Below, piece by piece: positions 51,547 to 60,875 of a DNA stretch of 64,000 nt. Origin of the DNA: Oscillospiraceae bacterium (lineage in GTDB: Bacteria; Bacillota; Clostridia; Oscillospirales; CAG-272). The position numbers and the translations under genes were made by a program. The stretch is from NCBI GenBank assembly GCA_015065105.1, contig SVQZ01000010.1, positions 1-64,000 on the forward strand, in the 5' to 3' direction. The notes under the pieces were generated by a model, which saw only the letters and a program-made list of their open reading frames with translations, was not told the origin of the DNA and made no database searches. Positions within the stretch are counted from its first letter, which is position 1, and each line of letters begins with the position of its first letter.

Positions 51547-53427
51547 ATGAATAACGAAAACATTGATGTAAAGGCTCCTAACGTTACAGATGCAACTGTA
51601 GAACGCAGAACTCACGTTAGTTTTACTTTTAATAATAAAAAGTATTATTTCGAGGTAGAAAAGGAATTACATAGGGAAGGAAGCGCTAAACGTATCTATA
51701 TCGGTTGTTTTCGCAGATCAGGTAACGGATCGATTCCTAATGACAGTCTGCCTACAGGTACAGAATATGATAAAGAGTATTGTCTTAAAACGGCATATGT
51801 AACCCTGCCCTTATCAATATCTCATCCTCAGAACAGACATTTTTGGGATTTCTTTCCCTTCAAGGGCGACAATTTGAGAGAGGTAATTGCTTTAAATGAT
51901 GATGCTTTTCAAATGTCGCAGGAATTGAAAAACGGTGGAATAAAACCGTATGATACAAATGCAGATCCGGATTCATTGAGGAATTTTGACTGTGCGGTTT
52001 TAGAACCGGTTTATTCTCCCTTCCGTATAGAGGATTTTCCTACCTATTTCGATAAAATTGATTGTATGCTTCAGATCATTAAAGGCTTGAAGCAGTTAAT
52101 GGGCGATGAAACTCTGAGAGAATACAGAGTTATTGCTCACAGAGATATGAAATTTAATAACGTCGTTGTGCAACACTGTGAGGACGGTACCAGAAGAATA
52201 CGTTTGATAGACTTTCCTACGGTAAAGTTTAATTTTCCTGATACTCAGGGTAATGATAATCATACCTATCTTGGCTTTGTTTCTCTCAGTAATACTGCAC
52301 CCGAGGATGTGATTGCTAATTACAGAGTATCCGCAAAAACGGATGTGTTTGCGCTTGGAGCAATGTTAGCGGAAATTTTCGGTGTATGGAGTTATGATGG
52401 TGTAAATAATCCTTTGAGGCTTTTGTTCGACTGTGTTCCCTATATTCGTACGGATATTGCCGAAGATTGCCGTATATTTTATACCAAAATGAATGAACTT
52501 TACCCATATAGCGGAGCGGATGGGTATAGCTGGTTGGAGAGCGCATTAAATGCAAACGAAAAGAATGCGGTATGGGATAATATAGATAACAGCCTTCGTA
52601 TATGGATACGTACGCTTTTCCGCAGAGCTGTAGTTATTAATCCCGGACGCAGGATCTCTTTGGATGTATTTGAGAGCGAATTGAAAAAAATTAACAAACA
52701 GATTCAAACTTATCAGAACGATTATTCGAAAGTAGGTAATGATCACCGTATATCTTACCTTTTGCTTGATACATCAAATATCAAAAGCTATGTTCATATA
52801 TACAGCGATGTTATCAACGATATTATAAATCAGAATAAAGGTTGTAAGCTTTATGTGATGCCTTATGGAGCATACCATAGTTCGAAAGTGTTGACAGCGA
52901 ATCCCGACTCGCCGGATATATTTGATATTACCGGTGAAAACGTGATGGTGAAGCTTTCAAAATTGCAGGAAAGTGAACATTCAGAGGTCCATTTAAACGG
53001 TCTTAAAGGTGCGATGTTCGACCTGTCTTCTTATCTGAAAAACGGTACGGTACAGCATAGCTTTAGCGGAGATATTCATGTTATTGCTCCTGAATTTCCG
53101 AATGAAGGTAATATGTGTTGCTTTGAAACTCGGAGTATCGATCTGCTTGGTCAGTTAACGTCAAGGCTTCTTAACGCTGTCGATATTGTTGAGCAGTTAG
53201 ATGGATGTAATAATATATACGTTCATTCTTTCAGAGAACAAGGAAGTAGTACAGAGAATTGGTATATACCTGTATTTATTAATGCTAATAACCCTGTTAC
53301 TCTTGAAAACGAGCCTGTTAAAAGCTCACAGAGCGAAGAAACACCGGCCGTTCAGGAAACCGAAGTATTACGCAGCGGCAGAGGTTTTCATTTTATCGGC
53401 GGTACAATTATTACGCGTAAAATATAA
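51547..53427 (+). CDS. Hanks-type Ser/Thr protein kinase with C-terminal VWA-like region
   Basis: The product has 626 residues. Kinase domain at about 25-380: glycine-loop-like REGSAKRIYIG, KTAYV lysine, catalytic loop AHRDMKFNN (H198, R199, D200, N205), and D222 in IDFP, where DFG has become DFP. APED and SAKTDVFALGAMLAEIFG are the APE and helix-F segments. Residues about 395-600 start LLLDTSNIKSY and look like an alpha/beta VWA-type domain with an imperfect MIDAS. No transmembrane helix is seen, unlike PknB/PrkC, so external sensing would need partners. It probably phosphorylates proteins read by the FHA-like protein downstream. Confidence 0.8.
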   Translation: MNNENIDVKAPNVTDATVERRTHVSFTFNNKKYYFEVEKELHREGSAKRIYIGCFRRSGNGSIPNDSLPTGTEYDKEYCLKTAYVTLPLSISHPQNRHFWDFFPFKGDNLREVIALNDDAFQMSQELKNGGIKPYDTNADPDSLRNFDCAVLEPVYSPFRIEDFPTYFDKIDCMLQIIKGLKQLMGDETLREYRVIAHRDMKFNNVVVQHCEDGTRRIRLIDFPTVKFNFPDTQGNDNHTYLGFVSLSNTAPEDVIANYRVSAKTDVFALGAMLAEIFGVWSYDGVNNPLRLLFDCVPYIRTDIAEDCRIFYTKMNELYPYSGADGYSWLESALNANEKNAVWDNIDNSLRIWIRTLFRRAVVINPGRRISLDVFESELKKINKQIQTYQNDYSKVGNDHRISYLLLDTSNIKSYVHIYSDVINDIINQNKGCKLYVMPYGAYHSSKVLTANPDSPDIFDITGENVMVKLSKLQESEHSEVHLNGLKGAMFDLSSYLKNGTVQHSFSGDIHVIAPEFPNEGNMCCFETRSIDLLGQLTSRLLNAVDIVEQLDGCNNIYVHSFREQGSSTENWYIPVFINANNPVTLENEPVKSSQSEETPAVQETEVLRSGRGFHFIGGTIITRKI

Positions 53428-53456
53428 CCTGATATAATAAATAAGGAGGAAGTATA

Positions 53457-54218
53457 GTGAATAGCTTTGAAAAGAAAAAACAAATATTGTTATCTATACA
53501 GAAAAAAGCAAAAATACTGCGTGGATATTGGGCCGTGCCGGTGCTTTTTATTATAGCCGTGGGCTTTAAGCATATTATGGGCTTATTCTCATTCGGGGAA
53601 AAATATATAGCTGATTCCTGGCCGATGCGATGGATCATAATCATATTGTGTGTATTAGTTTCAATATGGATAATTTCTGTTGCCGCCGCTTGGTTGATTG
53701 GATATTATTTGAAGAATATGCGAAAAGAGGCAGAACAAAACAAAAAAGACGGTAACGTTAAAACAAAAAAGAAAAGAGCTTCTTCCGGTTCGACCCTTAT
53801 GCTGAGTTGGTTTCAGCGTAATAAAGCGAAAAGGAATCTTAAAAGATTACAGGACGATAGTGATTATTGTTTTTTAACAGGACGTACGTCGTATATTCGT
53901 TTGCAGAATTTACATGCCGGTGATGAAAGAATACTCAAGTTAGATAATAACAGCAGAGTGTCTCAAAAATGTATTTACAAAAATTTCGGAGATTGCATGT
54001 TGACTGCCGAAAAAGTTACAGATAAAAAAGGATTCCCTCACGTGTATCTGTATTGGACGTCTGTTAGTCCCTCCAAAGAAGAGATTCGTAACGCTGAAAC
54101 CGTAGAACTTGAGCCGGATACACCGGTAGCTTTGTCGTACGGTTTAATAAATGAAAATGATAATACCGAGCGAGAAGCAGTAGTTTGTGTAATAACTTGG
54201 ATTGAAGGAGGATTATAA
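53457..54218 (+). CDS. Two-helix membrane protein of unknown function
   Basis: The product has 253 residues with a GTG start (AAGGAGGAA 7 bases upstream). Transmembrane helices lie at about 22-42 and 59-85. A basic linker (about 92-125) is followed by a cytosolic C-terminal domain of about 125 residues with no recognised family. Its stop overlaps the GTPase ATG by one base (TAATG). By position it could tether the GTPase or kinase to the membrane. Confidence 0.6.
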   Translation: MNSFEKKKQILLSIQKKAKILRGYWAVPVLFIIAVGFKHIMGLFSFGEKYIADSWPMRWIIIILCVLVSIWIISVAAAWLIGYYLKNMRKEAEQNKKDGNVKTKKKRASSGSTLMLSWFQRNKAKRNLKRLQDDSDYCFLTGRTSYIRLQNLHAGDERILKLDNNSRVSQKCIYKNFGDCMLTAEKVTDKKGFPHVYLYWTSVSPSKEEIRNAETVELEPDTPVALSYGLINENDNTEREAVVCVITWIEGGL

Positions 54219-55471
54219 TGTTATCTGCAGGTTATGTATTTTGTACCCGCTGCGGACGTGCAACAGCGGACGCCTATTACCATTGCGGTGAATATAACTG
54301 TTGGGTACAGTTGAAAAGAGGCATTTTTGGTAAGATTTATGCGGAGTTATATACCCCTAAACACTTGAAAAGCGATACGACCGTTGAGAGTGTGACTTAT
54401 TGTGCTCCTTCAAAGCGTACGCGTGTAAGAACACAGCATCAGATCCAGATTTCGTGTAAGCTCAGAAACGGTATAACGAGAAATGCAAATTTTACCCGCA
54501 GTTGTCCTTTTTGTGTAGGAACACATCCCGATTGGACAGGCGTTCATAATTTGATTCCCGGATTGGGAGATTATCCAACCTATGTGATAGGAATGATCGG
54601 AAACCGTACGGTTGGAAAAACCAGTTGGATAGAGTCTGTTTCGTATCCTGAAAATATAAGAAAAGTTAATTCCGGCAAGCTTCGTAACACGGGGTATTCC
54701 GGGTATATCCTCAACATTAATCAGCCGGGTGAAGCAAAGGTAAGAGCGCCTAAAGCAACCCCTTTGAATGATTCGGGCAGTACCAATATTATAAATATAT
54801 TGCGAAAAGACGAAGGAAAAAAAGTTAATGAAACAGTAGCGCAGGTATTGCTGCTTGATTTCGCGGGAGAATTGTTCAAAAGAGAAAACAGAGACGTGTA
54901 TAACAACTCGGTCAGAAGACTTTTTGACGGCAGGGACGGAGTTGAAGGCAAGGAAGGCTTTGACGGTGTGGATGGTATCATTCTGATGACAGATCCGCAG
55001 GATTATTGCTTGCAGGGCGGAATAAATGATGTCTTTAACAGTGTAAACGGAACATCCGCTTTGTTTACACACGTTCCGATTGCATTTGTAATGAATAAAA
55101 TCGATCTTATGTTTAACGATCCTCCTGAACAGCACTTGGGCGAAAATCCTTCATATCCTTGTGTTCCCTTGTTTTCCGAAATTACTTTTAATAATCTTCA
55201 GGGAGAATGGATGTATCAAAAGGACGTTATGGTCAAACGTATTGATCTGGAGAATGCTTTGCTGAAAAAGATACTACCTCTTATAGCTCATACCGAAACT
55301 TATGCAAAGTGTGCGGGATTTATGGTTAAATCAACTTCGGTAACCCCTGACACTGAAGCTAACGAAGAGCAAGAGCTGCGTGTTAATTACTCCGATACTC
55401 TTAATCTTATGGATCCGCTTTTGTGGATTCTTAACGAGCTTGACATTTTCCCTATTGAGAATCTTAAATAA
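54218..55471 (+). CDS. Ras-like P-loop GTPase with N-terminal zinc ribbon
   Basis: The product has 417 residues. An N-terminal zinc-ribbon-like Cys set (C9, C12, C23, C28) is followed by another pair in SCPFC near 90. The GTPase domain has G1 GNRTVGKTS (about 128-136), G3 LLLDFAGE (about 210-217), and G4 NKID (about 290). There is no tRNA or ribosome GTPase signature. It fits the GTPases found in bacterial conflict and signalling operons together with GTPase-associated proteins, one of which follows directly. GGAGGAT precedes the ATG. Confidence 0.78.
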   Translation: MLSAGYVFCTRCGRATADAYYHCGEYNCWVQLKRGIFGKIYAELYTPKHLKSDTTVESVTYCAPSKRTRVRTQHQIQISCKLRNGITRNANFTRSCPFCVGTHPDWTGVHNLIPGLGDYPTYVIGMIGNRTVGKTSWIESVSYPENIRKVNSGKLRNTGYSGYILNINQPGEAKVRAPKATPLNDSGSTNIINILRKDEGKKVNETVAQVLLLDFAGELFKRENRDVYNNSVRRLFDGRDGVEGKEGFDGVDGIILMTDPQDYCLQGGINDVFNSVNGTSALFTHVPIAFVMNKIDLMFNDPPEQHLGENPSYPCVPLFSEITFNNLQGEWMYQKDVMVKRIDLENALLKKILPLIAHTETYAKCAGFMVKSTSVTPDTEANEEQELRVNYSDTLNLMDPLLWILNELDIFPIENLK

Positions 55472-55504
55472 CATATTTTATGATTCCTAAGTTGGAGGTT
55501 TTGA

Positions 55505-57094
55505 TTGAATAAATTTATTATATATTCCGGAGGTAAGGATGGGTATTGTTTATACGATTCTCATCCTGAGTTTCCGGAGGAATACAGAGATCTTATTGAG
55601 GATCTATACGTCAATAAAAAAATCGTTGATCTTTCTGGAACATTAGGAGGAGAGCGCTGTTACCGTTTTGCTCCTTTAGGTGACGGTTACGTTTTTTCCG
55701 TTATTTATAAAGACTGTTACAGCAACCAGGATAAGCGCGGTTTTTATGCAACCGTAAATTGGGTGTTTACTTCGCAGGAAGCGGACAGCATTTATTATTC
55801 CGATTTTCGTAACAGTTTTAACCAATACATAAAAGATTCCGACCGTATATTGACGGAAAGGGGTTATACTATACCGGAAATGAAGGATAACGTTGTTACA
55901 AAAGCAATGTTGATCAATGATGATATACAAAAAGCTGTATTCAGTTCCATGTACAGTGCATGCAGAGTTGCAAGCATGCAAGATAATATGCTGATGCATC
56001 AGGTTTTGATGGGACGGAATGAACAACAGGGTCTTTTTGGAGACTTGTTTGTGATGTATGATATTTTTCCTCATATTTTACGTAAACGTTTATCTTTTTA
56101 TATCGGTTTCTCCTCAGTATCGGAAACAAACGGAGTTGCGTTGGCGATCACAAGAAATGAAGCTTTGCAATATATAGTTTCAAGCGGAAATTATGATGGT
56201 TCGATGGCAATTTCGAGAGCTATACTTTTAAATGACAGATTGACTGACACAAGTTTTTTCCCTGAAACAGTCGAAGGGTATATTTCCTTGCCCAAGGAAC
56301 AGCGATTAAGAATCAGTCAGATTTTTTCTTATTCAACCAATGAGTTTGGTTACCTGGAATATATTAAGGCTGTTATTCAGCAAGGAAACATGATATATGA
56401 CCGGAGGTTAAATGATTTATTGGGCGAAGACGCGTATGCTGACTTTGCATTTACCGAAGAGGAAAAAGCAAAAATTTGGCTTGCTTCCAATTCTCAGCTT
56501 ATAAATAGCGAGATAGATATACGAGGGTTAAACGATCCTGTAGAAACAGCTGAAAATACTGATGATCTTAAAAAGAACGCAGTAATTAAAGGAAAACACA
56601 AAAAGAAAAAGAAAAAAGATAATCGTACCAAGCAGTCCCAAAACGTCACAAAAGAGGCGGATAAATCTAAAACTCTTCAAAACAACAAATTTGATAAGGG
56701 TTCGTCACGTTATAGGACAAAAACAGAGAATGAGGCAGAAACCAGACAACCTGAAACTGCCCAAAAATCAGAGGGCGGTTCCCCAAAACTAAAGAACGGT
56801 TATGAAAGAAAAAAAGTTGATATCAGTTTTGAGATCAACGTTGTTCGGAGAGTATTGCCGGTATTCTTTGTTTTCGTTTTCTTTTCTGTATTATTCCTTT
56901 TATTCTCCGGTATAGTATATGCTATCGGTGTTTATTTGATTGCTGCTTTACCCAAACCGTGGTCGTTGTTGGCTTATGCTGTTCAGATTGGTGCAACTGT
57001 ATTTATTTCCATGTTGGGCGGATATCTGATTTTTTCCTATATAGGAAAACTTATTCGTCATAGACAAAGATTAGTTAAAAAGCCAAAGGAGTGA
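55505..57094 (+). CDS. GTPase-associated (GAP1-like) protein with C-terminal membrane helices
   Basis: The product has 529 residues with a TTG start after GGAGGT. The N-terminal 300 residues begin FIIYSGGKDGYCLYDSHPEF and continue with LSGTLGGERCYRFAPLGDGY and GFYATVNWVFTSQEAD. These fit, from memory, the GTPase-associated protein 1 N-terminal domains described for bacterial conflict systems. A very basic, disordered linker (about 355-440, KHKKKKKKDNR) precedes two transmembrane helices (about 456-482 and 488-512). It likely couples the GTPase to the membrane wall-synthesis proteins encoded next. Its stop overlaps the next ribosome site. Confidence 0.6.
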   Translation: MNKFIIYSGGKDGYCLYDSHPEFPEEYRDLIEDLYVNKKIVDLSGTLGGERCYRFAPLGDGYVFSVIYKDCYSNQDKRGFYATVNWVFTSQEADSIYYSDFRNSFNQYIKDSDRILTERGYTIPEMKDNVVTKAMLINDDIQKAVFSSMYSACRVASMQDNMLMHQVLMGRNEQQGLFGDLFVMYDIFPHILRKRLSFYIGFSSVSETNGVALAITRNEALQYIVSSGNYDGSMAISRAILLNDRLTDTSFFPETVEGYISLPKEQRLRISQIFSYSTNEFGYLEYIKAVIQQGNMIYDRRLNDLLGEDAYADFAFTEEEKAKIWLASNSQLINSEIDIRGLNDPVETAENTDDLKKNAVIKGKHKKKKKKDNRTKQSQNVTKEADKSKTLQNNKFDKGSSRYRTKTENEAETRQPETAQKSEGGSPKLKNGYERKKVDISFEINVVRRVLPVFFVFVFFSVLFLLFSGIVYAIGVYLIAALPKPWSLLAYAVQIGATVFISMLGGYLIFSYIGKLIRHRQRLVKKPKE

Positions 57095-57099
57095 GTTGT

Positions 57100-57702
57100 T
57101 TGAATTATAATATTGTAGTTTGGACAGGCTTGATAGCTGTGTTGTTGATCTTTATTCAGTTATACAATGAAACAAGGGCTCAAAACCGACAAATACGTAA
57201 GATGTTTGAACACGTGTTTATCAGAGTTTACGGTATAAAGGATAATGAGATATCTCCTCTTGCTGTGCCGGTCCGTGATGAATCGATCGTTGAGTATCCT
57301 CTTGTTTCTACAAATATAACGTGCGGCAGAAAAACCGATCAAACACGTTTCAAGGTGGATATGCCTATAGATACTGAGGATATAACCTTAAAGGAGACTG
57401 CTGCGGAGTTTTGTATAGAACCGTATGAAAATAGTCTGAAGCTTTATATCCGTCCCTTGGATCAAGACGTAATATGGTTTGGCGGTCTCGGAAAATCTTC
57501 TAAAGAAGCGGTTTGCATAATGAAAAATCCTGTAAAGGATGAGAACGGTGAGTGGATCTTACCTCCGCCTCCGGCTGTGTTTAATGATAAGATGCCGGAA
57601 TATTATTCGCCAACAAACCATTATCCCTCTTTGAAAATAGGAGATGTTGTTGTGATAGGTCAAACCAAATTTGTTATAGGCTATGATAAGGATGGTGTAT
57701 AA
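57100..57702 (+). CDS. Membrane-anchored FHA-like protein
   Basis: The product has 201 residues. I choose the TTG at 57100, 8 bases after AAAGGAG, over the GTG at 57091, which overlaps that site. One transmembrane helix (about 5-24) is followed by an FHA-like beta domain: ITCGRKTDQTRFKVDM, then ITLKETAAEFCIEP, and a late LKIGDVVVIGQTKFVIGY. In true FHA domains GR and S..H bind phosphothreonine; here the H/S pair is altered (KETAAEF), so binding may be changed. In actinobacteria FHA proteins sit beside rodA and pbpA in the same way. Confidence 0.65.
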   Translation: MNYNIVVWTGLIAVLLIFIQLYNETRAQNRQIRKMFEHVFIRVYGIKDNEISPLAVPVRDESIVEYPLVSTNITCGRKTDQTRFKVDMPIDTEDITLKETAAEFCIEPYENSLKLYIRPLDQDVIWFGGLGKSSKEAVCIMKNPVKDENGEWILPPPPAVFNDKMPEYYSPTNHYPSLKIGDVVVIGQTKFVIGYDKDGV

Positions 57703-59225
57703 TGAAAAACAAATCAAAAAGAACTACAAGGGGTAACGGTTTTTATGTACAGATCATCGCGGCTGTTTTCGTTGCGATTTTGAGTATTTATATCGGTGCC
57801 CTGCTTCCTGCTATCACCGAATCCCGCATTGAGGAGTGTAATGAACTCATTCCCGTGCTTACTCAAGAATTGGAAGAGGCTGAAGCTTCCAAAGCATCAA
57901 AAAAGGTTATTGAAGAAAAAAGAACCGAGATTGATAAATACGAAACCAGGCTTGAAATGTTAGGGGAAAGAGATATATCTTACAGTATCTCTATGATATT
58001 TCTTGTGTGCGTGTTGATATTCGGTGCGGTGATATCACAGATAAAAACGGCTTCTTTTCCAAAGGATTTAAGCTACACGTCAAATATCGAATATGTCAAG
58101 TATTATCCGATGTTCAGCGCGCCCTTTGCTGCAACAGTAATGCTTTTGGCGATTGGTGTTACATATCAAGGGGTAATATTTTATAGAATATCGGATTTGG
58201 TATTTTTGATTCTTGCGGTGCTTGTAGGGGCAGCAGTATTTATATTATACCGACATATTCCCTACCTTTCCTCTAAGCTGGCGCAACGCCGTTTGTTCAA
58301 GAGTGCTGAAAGAAAATGGATTAAATCGTTTTCGTGGGATGATTTGCTTTTTGTAATACCTGCGGTATTGATTATAATATTACTATGCTCCGTTGTTTTT
58401 TTTGGTTGCACCATTAACGGTGCTAAATTATGGCTCAAAATATTCGGAATTACAGTTCAGCCGAGCGAATTTGTTAAGGTATTAGCCATTATAATGTGTG
58501 CCAATTCTTACGGTAAAATGTGGAGAGCGATTTTCTCAACAGTAATCTGTTGTTTTACTATTCTTGCATTTTTATACTTGAAAGATATGGGTGCTGCTAT
58601 TATAATTTTTGCAATGATAATGGTAATGCTTTTCTTGATGCTTGATAACAAAAAGACGTTCTCTCTGATCGACAACAAGAAATTAGTTATTATAGTGATG
58701 CTGTTATCGGTTTGTTTCTTTGCTTTGGCATTATCTATGTTTGATTACGCTGGTGAACGTTTTGCCAATACGGGATCTGCCATGGAGAAAGGCGGCCAAC
58801 AGGCTCAGATCATTAAAGCAATGATATATGGTGGTCTTGATGGTCTTGGTGTCGAGAAATCATCTCATATTATAAACATTTTTGCTGTTGACAGCGATAT
58901 GGCTATTGCGGGTATTACTGCTGTTTTCGGAATCGGAATGTTAGCAATTGTCATGCTTTGTTATGCGGTTATCATTGTGATACCGATACGTCGATATGCA
59001 GTTTATAAATCCTTCTACTTTTTATCTGCTCAAGTATCGGTTACTATATTGGTTCAGGTTTTACTTAACGCTCTCGGTGCTATAGACGTGCTTCCGTTTA
59101 CCGGAATAGTTGCCCCGTTTTTATCCAGCGGCGGATCGGCATTAGTATCGTTCTGTGCTATGATAGGCTTGGTTTTGGCAACCTTACATCCTGTTGTTAA
59201 ACCTTTGGAGGTGAATAAGCCTTGA
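57702..59225 (+). CDS. SEDS-family (FtsW/RodA) peptidoglycan glycosyltransferase
   Basis: The product has 507 residues. It has an extra N-terminal helix (about 12-30) and a coiled-coil segment (about 38-82, rich in E and K), then the ten-helix SEDS core. Signatures are QPSEFVKVLAIIMCANSYGK, GGLDGLGV, the FAVDSDMAIAG loop holding the catalytic-type Asp, and FTGIVAPFLSSGGSALVSF. SEDS proteins polymerise lipid II with a partner class B PBP, and the next gene encodes one. The ATG overlaps the previous stop (TAATG). The extension before the core is not usual. Confidence 0.88.
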   Translation: MKNKSKRTTRGNGFYVQIIAAVFVAILSIYIGALLPAITESRIEECNELIPVLTQELEEAEASKASKKVIEEKRTEIDKYETRLEMLGERDISYSISMIFLVCVLIFGAVISQIKTASFPKDLSYTSNIEYVKYYPMFSAPFAATVMLLAIGVTYQGVIFYRISDLVFLILAVLVGAAVFILYRHIPYLSSKLAQRRLFKSAERKWIKSFSWDDLLFVIPAVLIIILLCSVVFFGCTINGAKLWLKIFGITVQPSEFVKVLAIIMCANSYGKMWRAIFSTVICCFTILAFLYLKDMGAAIIIFAMIMVMLFLMLDNKKTFSLIDNKKLVIIVMLLSVCFFALALSMFDYAGERFANTGSAMEKGGQQAQIIKAMIYGGLDGLGVEKSSHIINIFAVDSDMAIAGITAVFGIGMLAIVMLCYAVIIVIPIRRYAVYKSFYFLSAQVSVTILVQVLLNALGAIDVLPFTGIVAPFLSSGGSALVSFCAMIGLVLATLHPVVKPLEVNKP

Positions 59226-60634
59226 AAAAGAATATAATTTTTACTCCTGAAAAAGAACGGGATTCAAGTGTGATTATTGAAGATATAGATACTTCTTATA
59301 ATAATTTAGATAACCGCGGTGCCATTAAACGTGAACGAATTCATAGAGAAGCAAAATTCGTCATTATGGCATTGTTGCTTGTGGTTTCCGTATTGACGGG
59401 AACGCTTTACAAGATGATGACATGTTCTTCCTATATAACCCGTGAAGAATTATTAAACTATACAACAGTATCTTCGGTGATGACCGACCGTTTCGGAAAC
59501 AAGATATATACTGACGGTAAGGTTAGTAATTATCCTTTGTATGGAAATGTGGTTGGCTGCGGTGAGCAGATACATAATTCTTTGTTATATAGATACTCGG
59601 ATGTGTTGACCCAAAGTGAAATAAACCCCGTTTACGGAGATTCTTCATTGGAGACCGAACCCAGGGTGTTAAAAACCACCCTGTTATCCGAGGAATCGTT
59701 ACAGGAGATTCTTGATCTTTTCGGTGGACGTAACGGATGCTGTTTTGCGTATAATTATGAAACCGGCGAGGTATATACAGCCATTACTGCTCCTTATTTC
59801 TCTCCCGATATAGCTGACCCTACTTATATTAACAGATGCTTTGATTCATTATATATTCCCGGATCTACAATGAAGATCATTACAGCTGCATTGGCTGTGG
59901 ATCAGGGGATAGATGTTAGTAAAGTGGAATATACCTGCGAAGAAAGTTTTACTTTAAACGACGGAAATAAGATTAACTGTACAGCATATCACGGCAAGAT
60001 AGATTTTTCCACTGCTATAGGAAGAAGCTGTAACTGTTATTTTGCTCAGTTGATTACTGATCTGGATCTTAATAAAGCATTGGAAAGCTTGGACAAAATG
60101 GGCTTTGCTGTAAACGGAGAATCCAAGGATAGCAGTATGATGGACGGAATAACCATTAAGACGCCTTCTACCGTAGTGGCCAATACTTCCAATTTTAGAG
60201 ATGTCTGGGGCCTTATCGGACAGGGTGATTCACTTGTTAATCCTGTTTATATGGCGCAGGCAGCTGCTGCAATTGTAAATAACGGAAAAGCGGCTAAGCC
60301 TTATTTAGTATCTTCGATAATTAATCCGAATCATTCGGACGAGGTTATTTATCAGTCCGAAACAAAAATGACGAGGGTATTATCTTCCAAAACCGCTGAC
60401 AAGACAGCGGAGTTCTGGAAAAAAGCGGTAGATGAATTGTATTATTCAGGTCACGCCATGAGTGATTTGATATCTTATGCTAAAACGGGTACTGCTCAAC
60501 AGGGTGACGGTACAGAAAATAAATTACTCGTTGGAGTCAGCAAATCTACTAAAACTGCATTTTATATTGTAGTGGAGGGCGGCGGAGTTGATCCGATGGA
60601 AATTGCTAACAAGCTTATTTGTCTTGTACCTTAA
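59222..60634 (+). CDS. Penicillin-binding protein, class B-like transpeptidase
   Basis: The product has 470 residues with a TTG start (GGAGGTG 10 bases upstream) overlapping the FtsW/RodA stop by 4 bases. One transmembrane helix lies at about 48-68. All three catalytic motifs are intact: STMK (S215, K218), SCN (S269-N271) and KTGT (K421). The N-terminal part is short, as in PbpA of actinobacteria, with no transglycosylase domain. It should cross-link the glycan made by the SEDS partner. The operon ends in the 60638 hairpin, four bases after the stop. Confidence 0.88.
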   Translation: MKKNIIFTPEKERDSSVIIEDIDTSYNNLDNRGAIKRERIHREAKFVIMALLLVVSVLTGTLYKMMTCSSYITREELLNYTTVSSVMTDRFGNKIYTDGKVSNYPLYGNVVGCGEQIHNSLLYRYSDVLTQSEINPVYGDSSLETEPRVLKTTLLSEESLQEILDLFGGRNGCCFAYNYETGEVYTAITAPYFSPDIADPTYINRCFDSLYIPGSTMKIITAALAVDQGIDVSKVEYTCEESFTLNDGNKINCTAYHGKIDFSTAIGRSCNCYFAQLITDLDLNKALESLDKMGFAVNGESKDSSMMDGITIKTPSTVVANTSNFRDVWGLIGQGDSLVNPVYMAQAAAAIVNNGKAAKPYLVSSIINPNHSDEVIYQSETKMTRVLSSKTADKTAEFWKKAVDELYYSGHAMSDLISYAKTGTAQQGDGTENKLLVGVSKSTKTAFYIVVEGGGVDPMEIANKLICLVP

Positions 60635-60637
60635 AAC

Positions 60638-60728
60638 AAAAGGTGCTGTCTCAAATGCGATTATTTCGCATTTGAGACAGCACCTTTTAAACTTTATAGG
60701 CATTTGCGCCATTTCGTGTGAGTTGTTT
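60638..60728. repeat. 91-bp direct repeat with 23-bp hairpin, right end of the island
   Basis: Copy of 50071-50161 with an identical 51-base hairpin. It is the terminator of the operon and may also mark the right boundary of an inserted segment. Confidence 0.9.
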
Positions 60729-60752
60729 ACTGCAGGGAATGGAGCGAGATTC

Positions 60753-60774
60753 GGCGCGCCCGGCGCGCTTTTTT
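60753..60774 (+). terminator. GC-only hairpin with T6
   Basis: GCGCG-CCCGG-CGCGC is followed by TTTTTT, shortly after the right-hand repeat. It is a second, back-up terminator for the PBP operon. Confidence 0.7.
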
Positions 60775-60847
60775 AATTTATAGGAAATTGCTACACTTCG
60801 GGCACTGAAGAAACAAGCTTATGTAAGGTTCACACCCGATCATCGGT

Positions 60848-60869
60848 GCGGGCCGGCGCCCGCTTTTTT
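60848..60869 (+). terminator. Second GC-rich hairpin with T6
   Basis: GCGGGC-CGGC-GCCCGC is followed by TTTTTT on the plus strand. No plus-strand gene lies between it and the previous terminator, so it may be a duplicate of the same structure or a remnant. Confidence 0.65.
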
Positions 60870-60875
60870 AATTAA

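Noticed and set aside
54410-55135. 241-codon minus-strand open frame
   Set aside because: It lies antisense within the GTPase gene, where G1, G3 and G4 motifs are intact on the plus strand.
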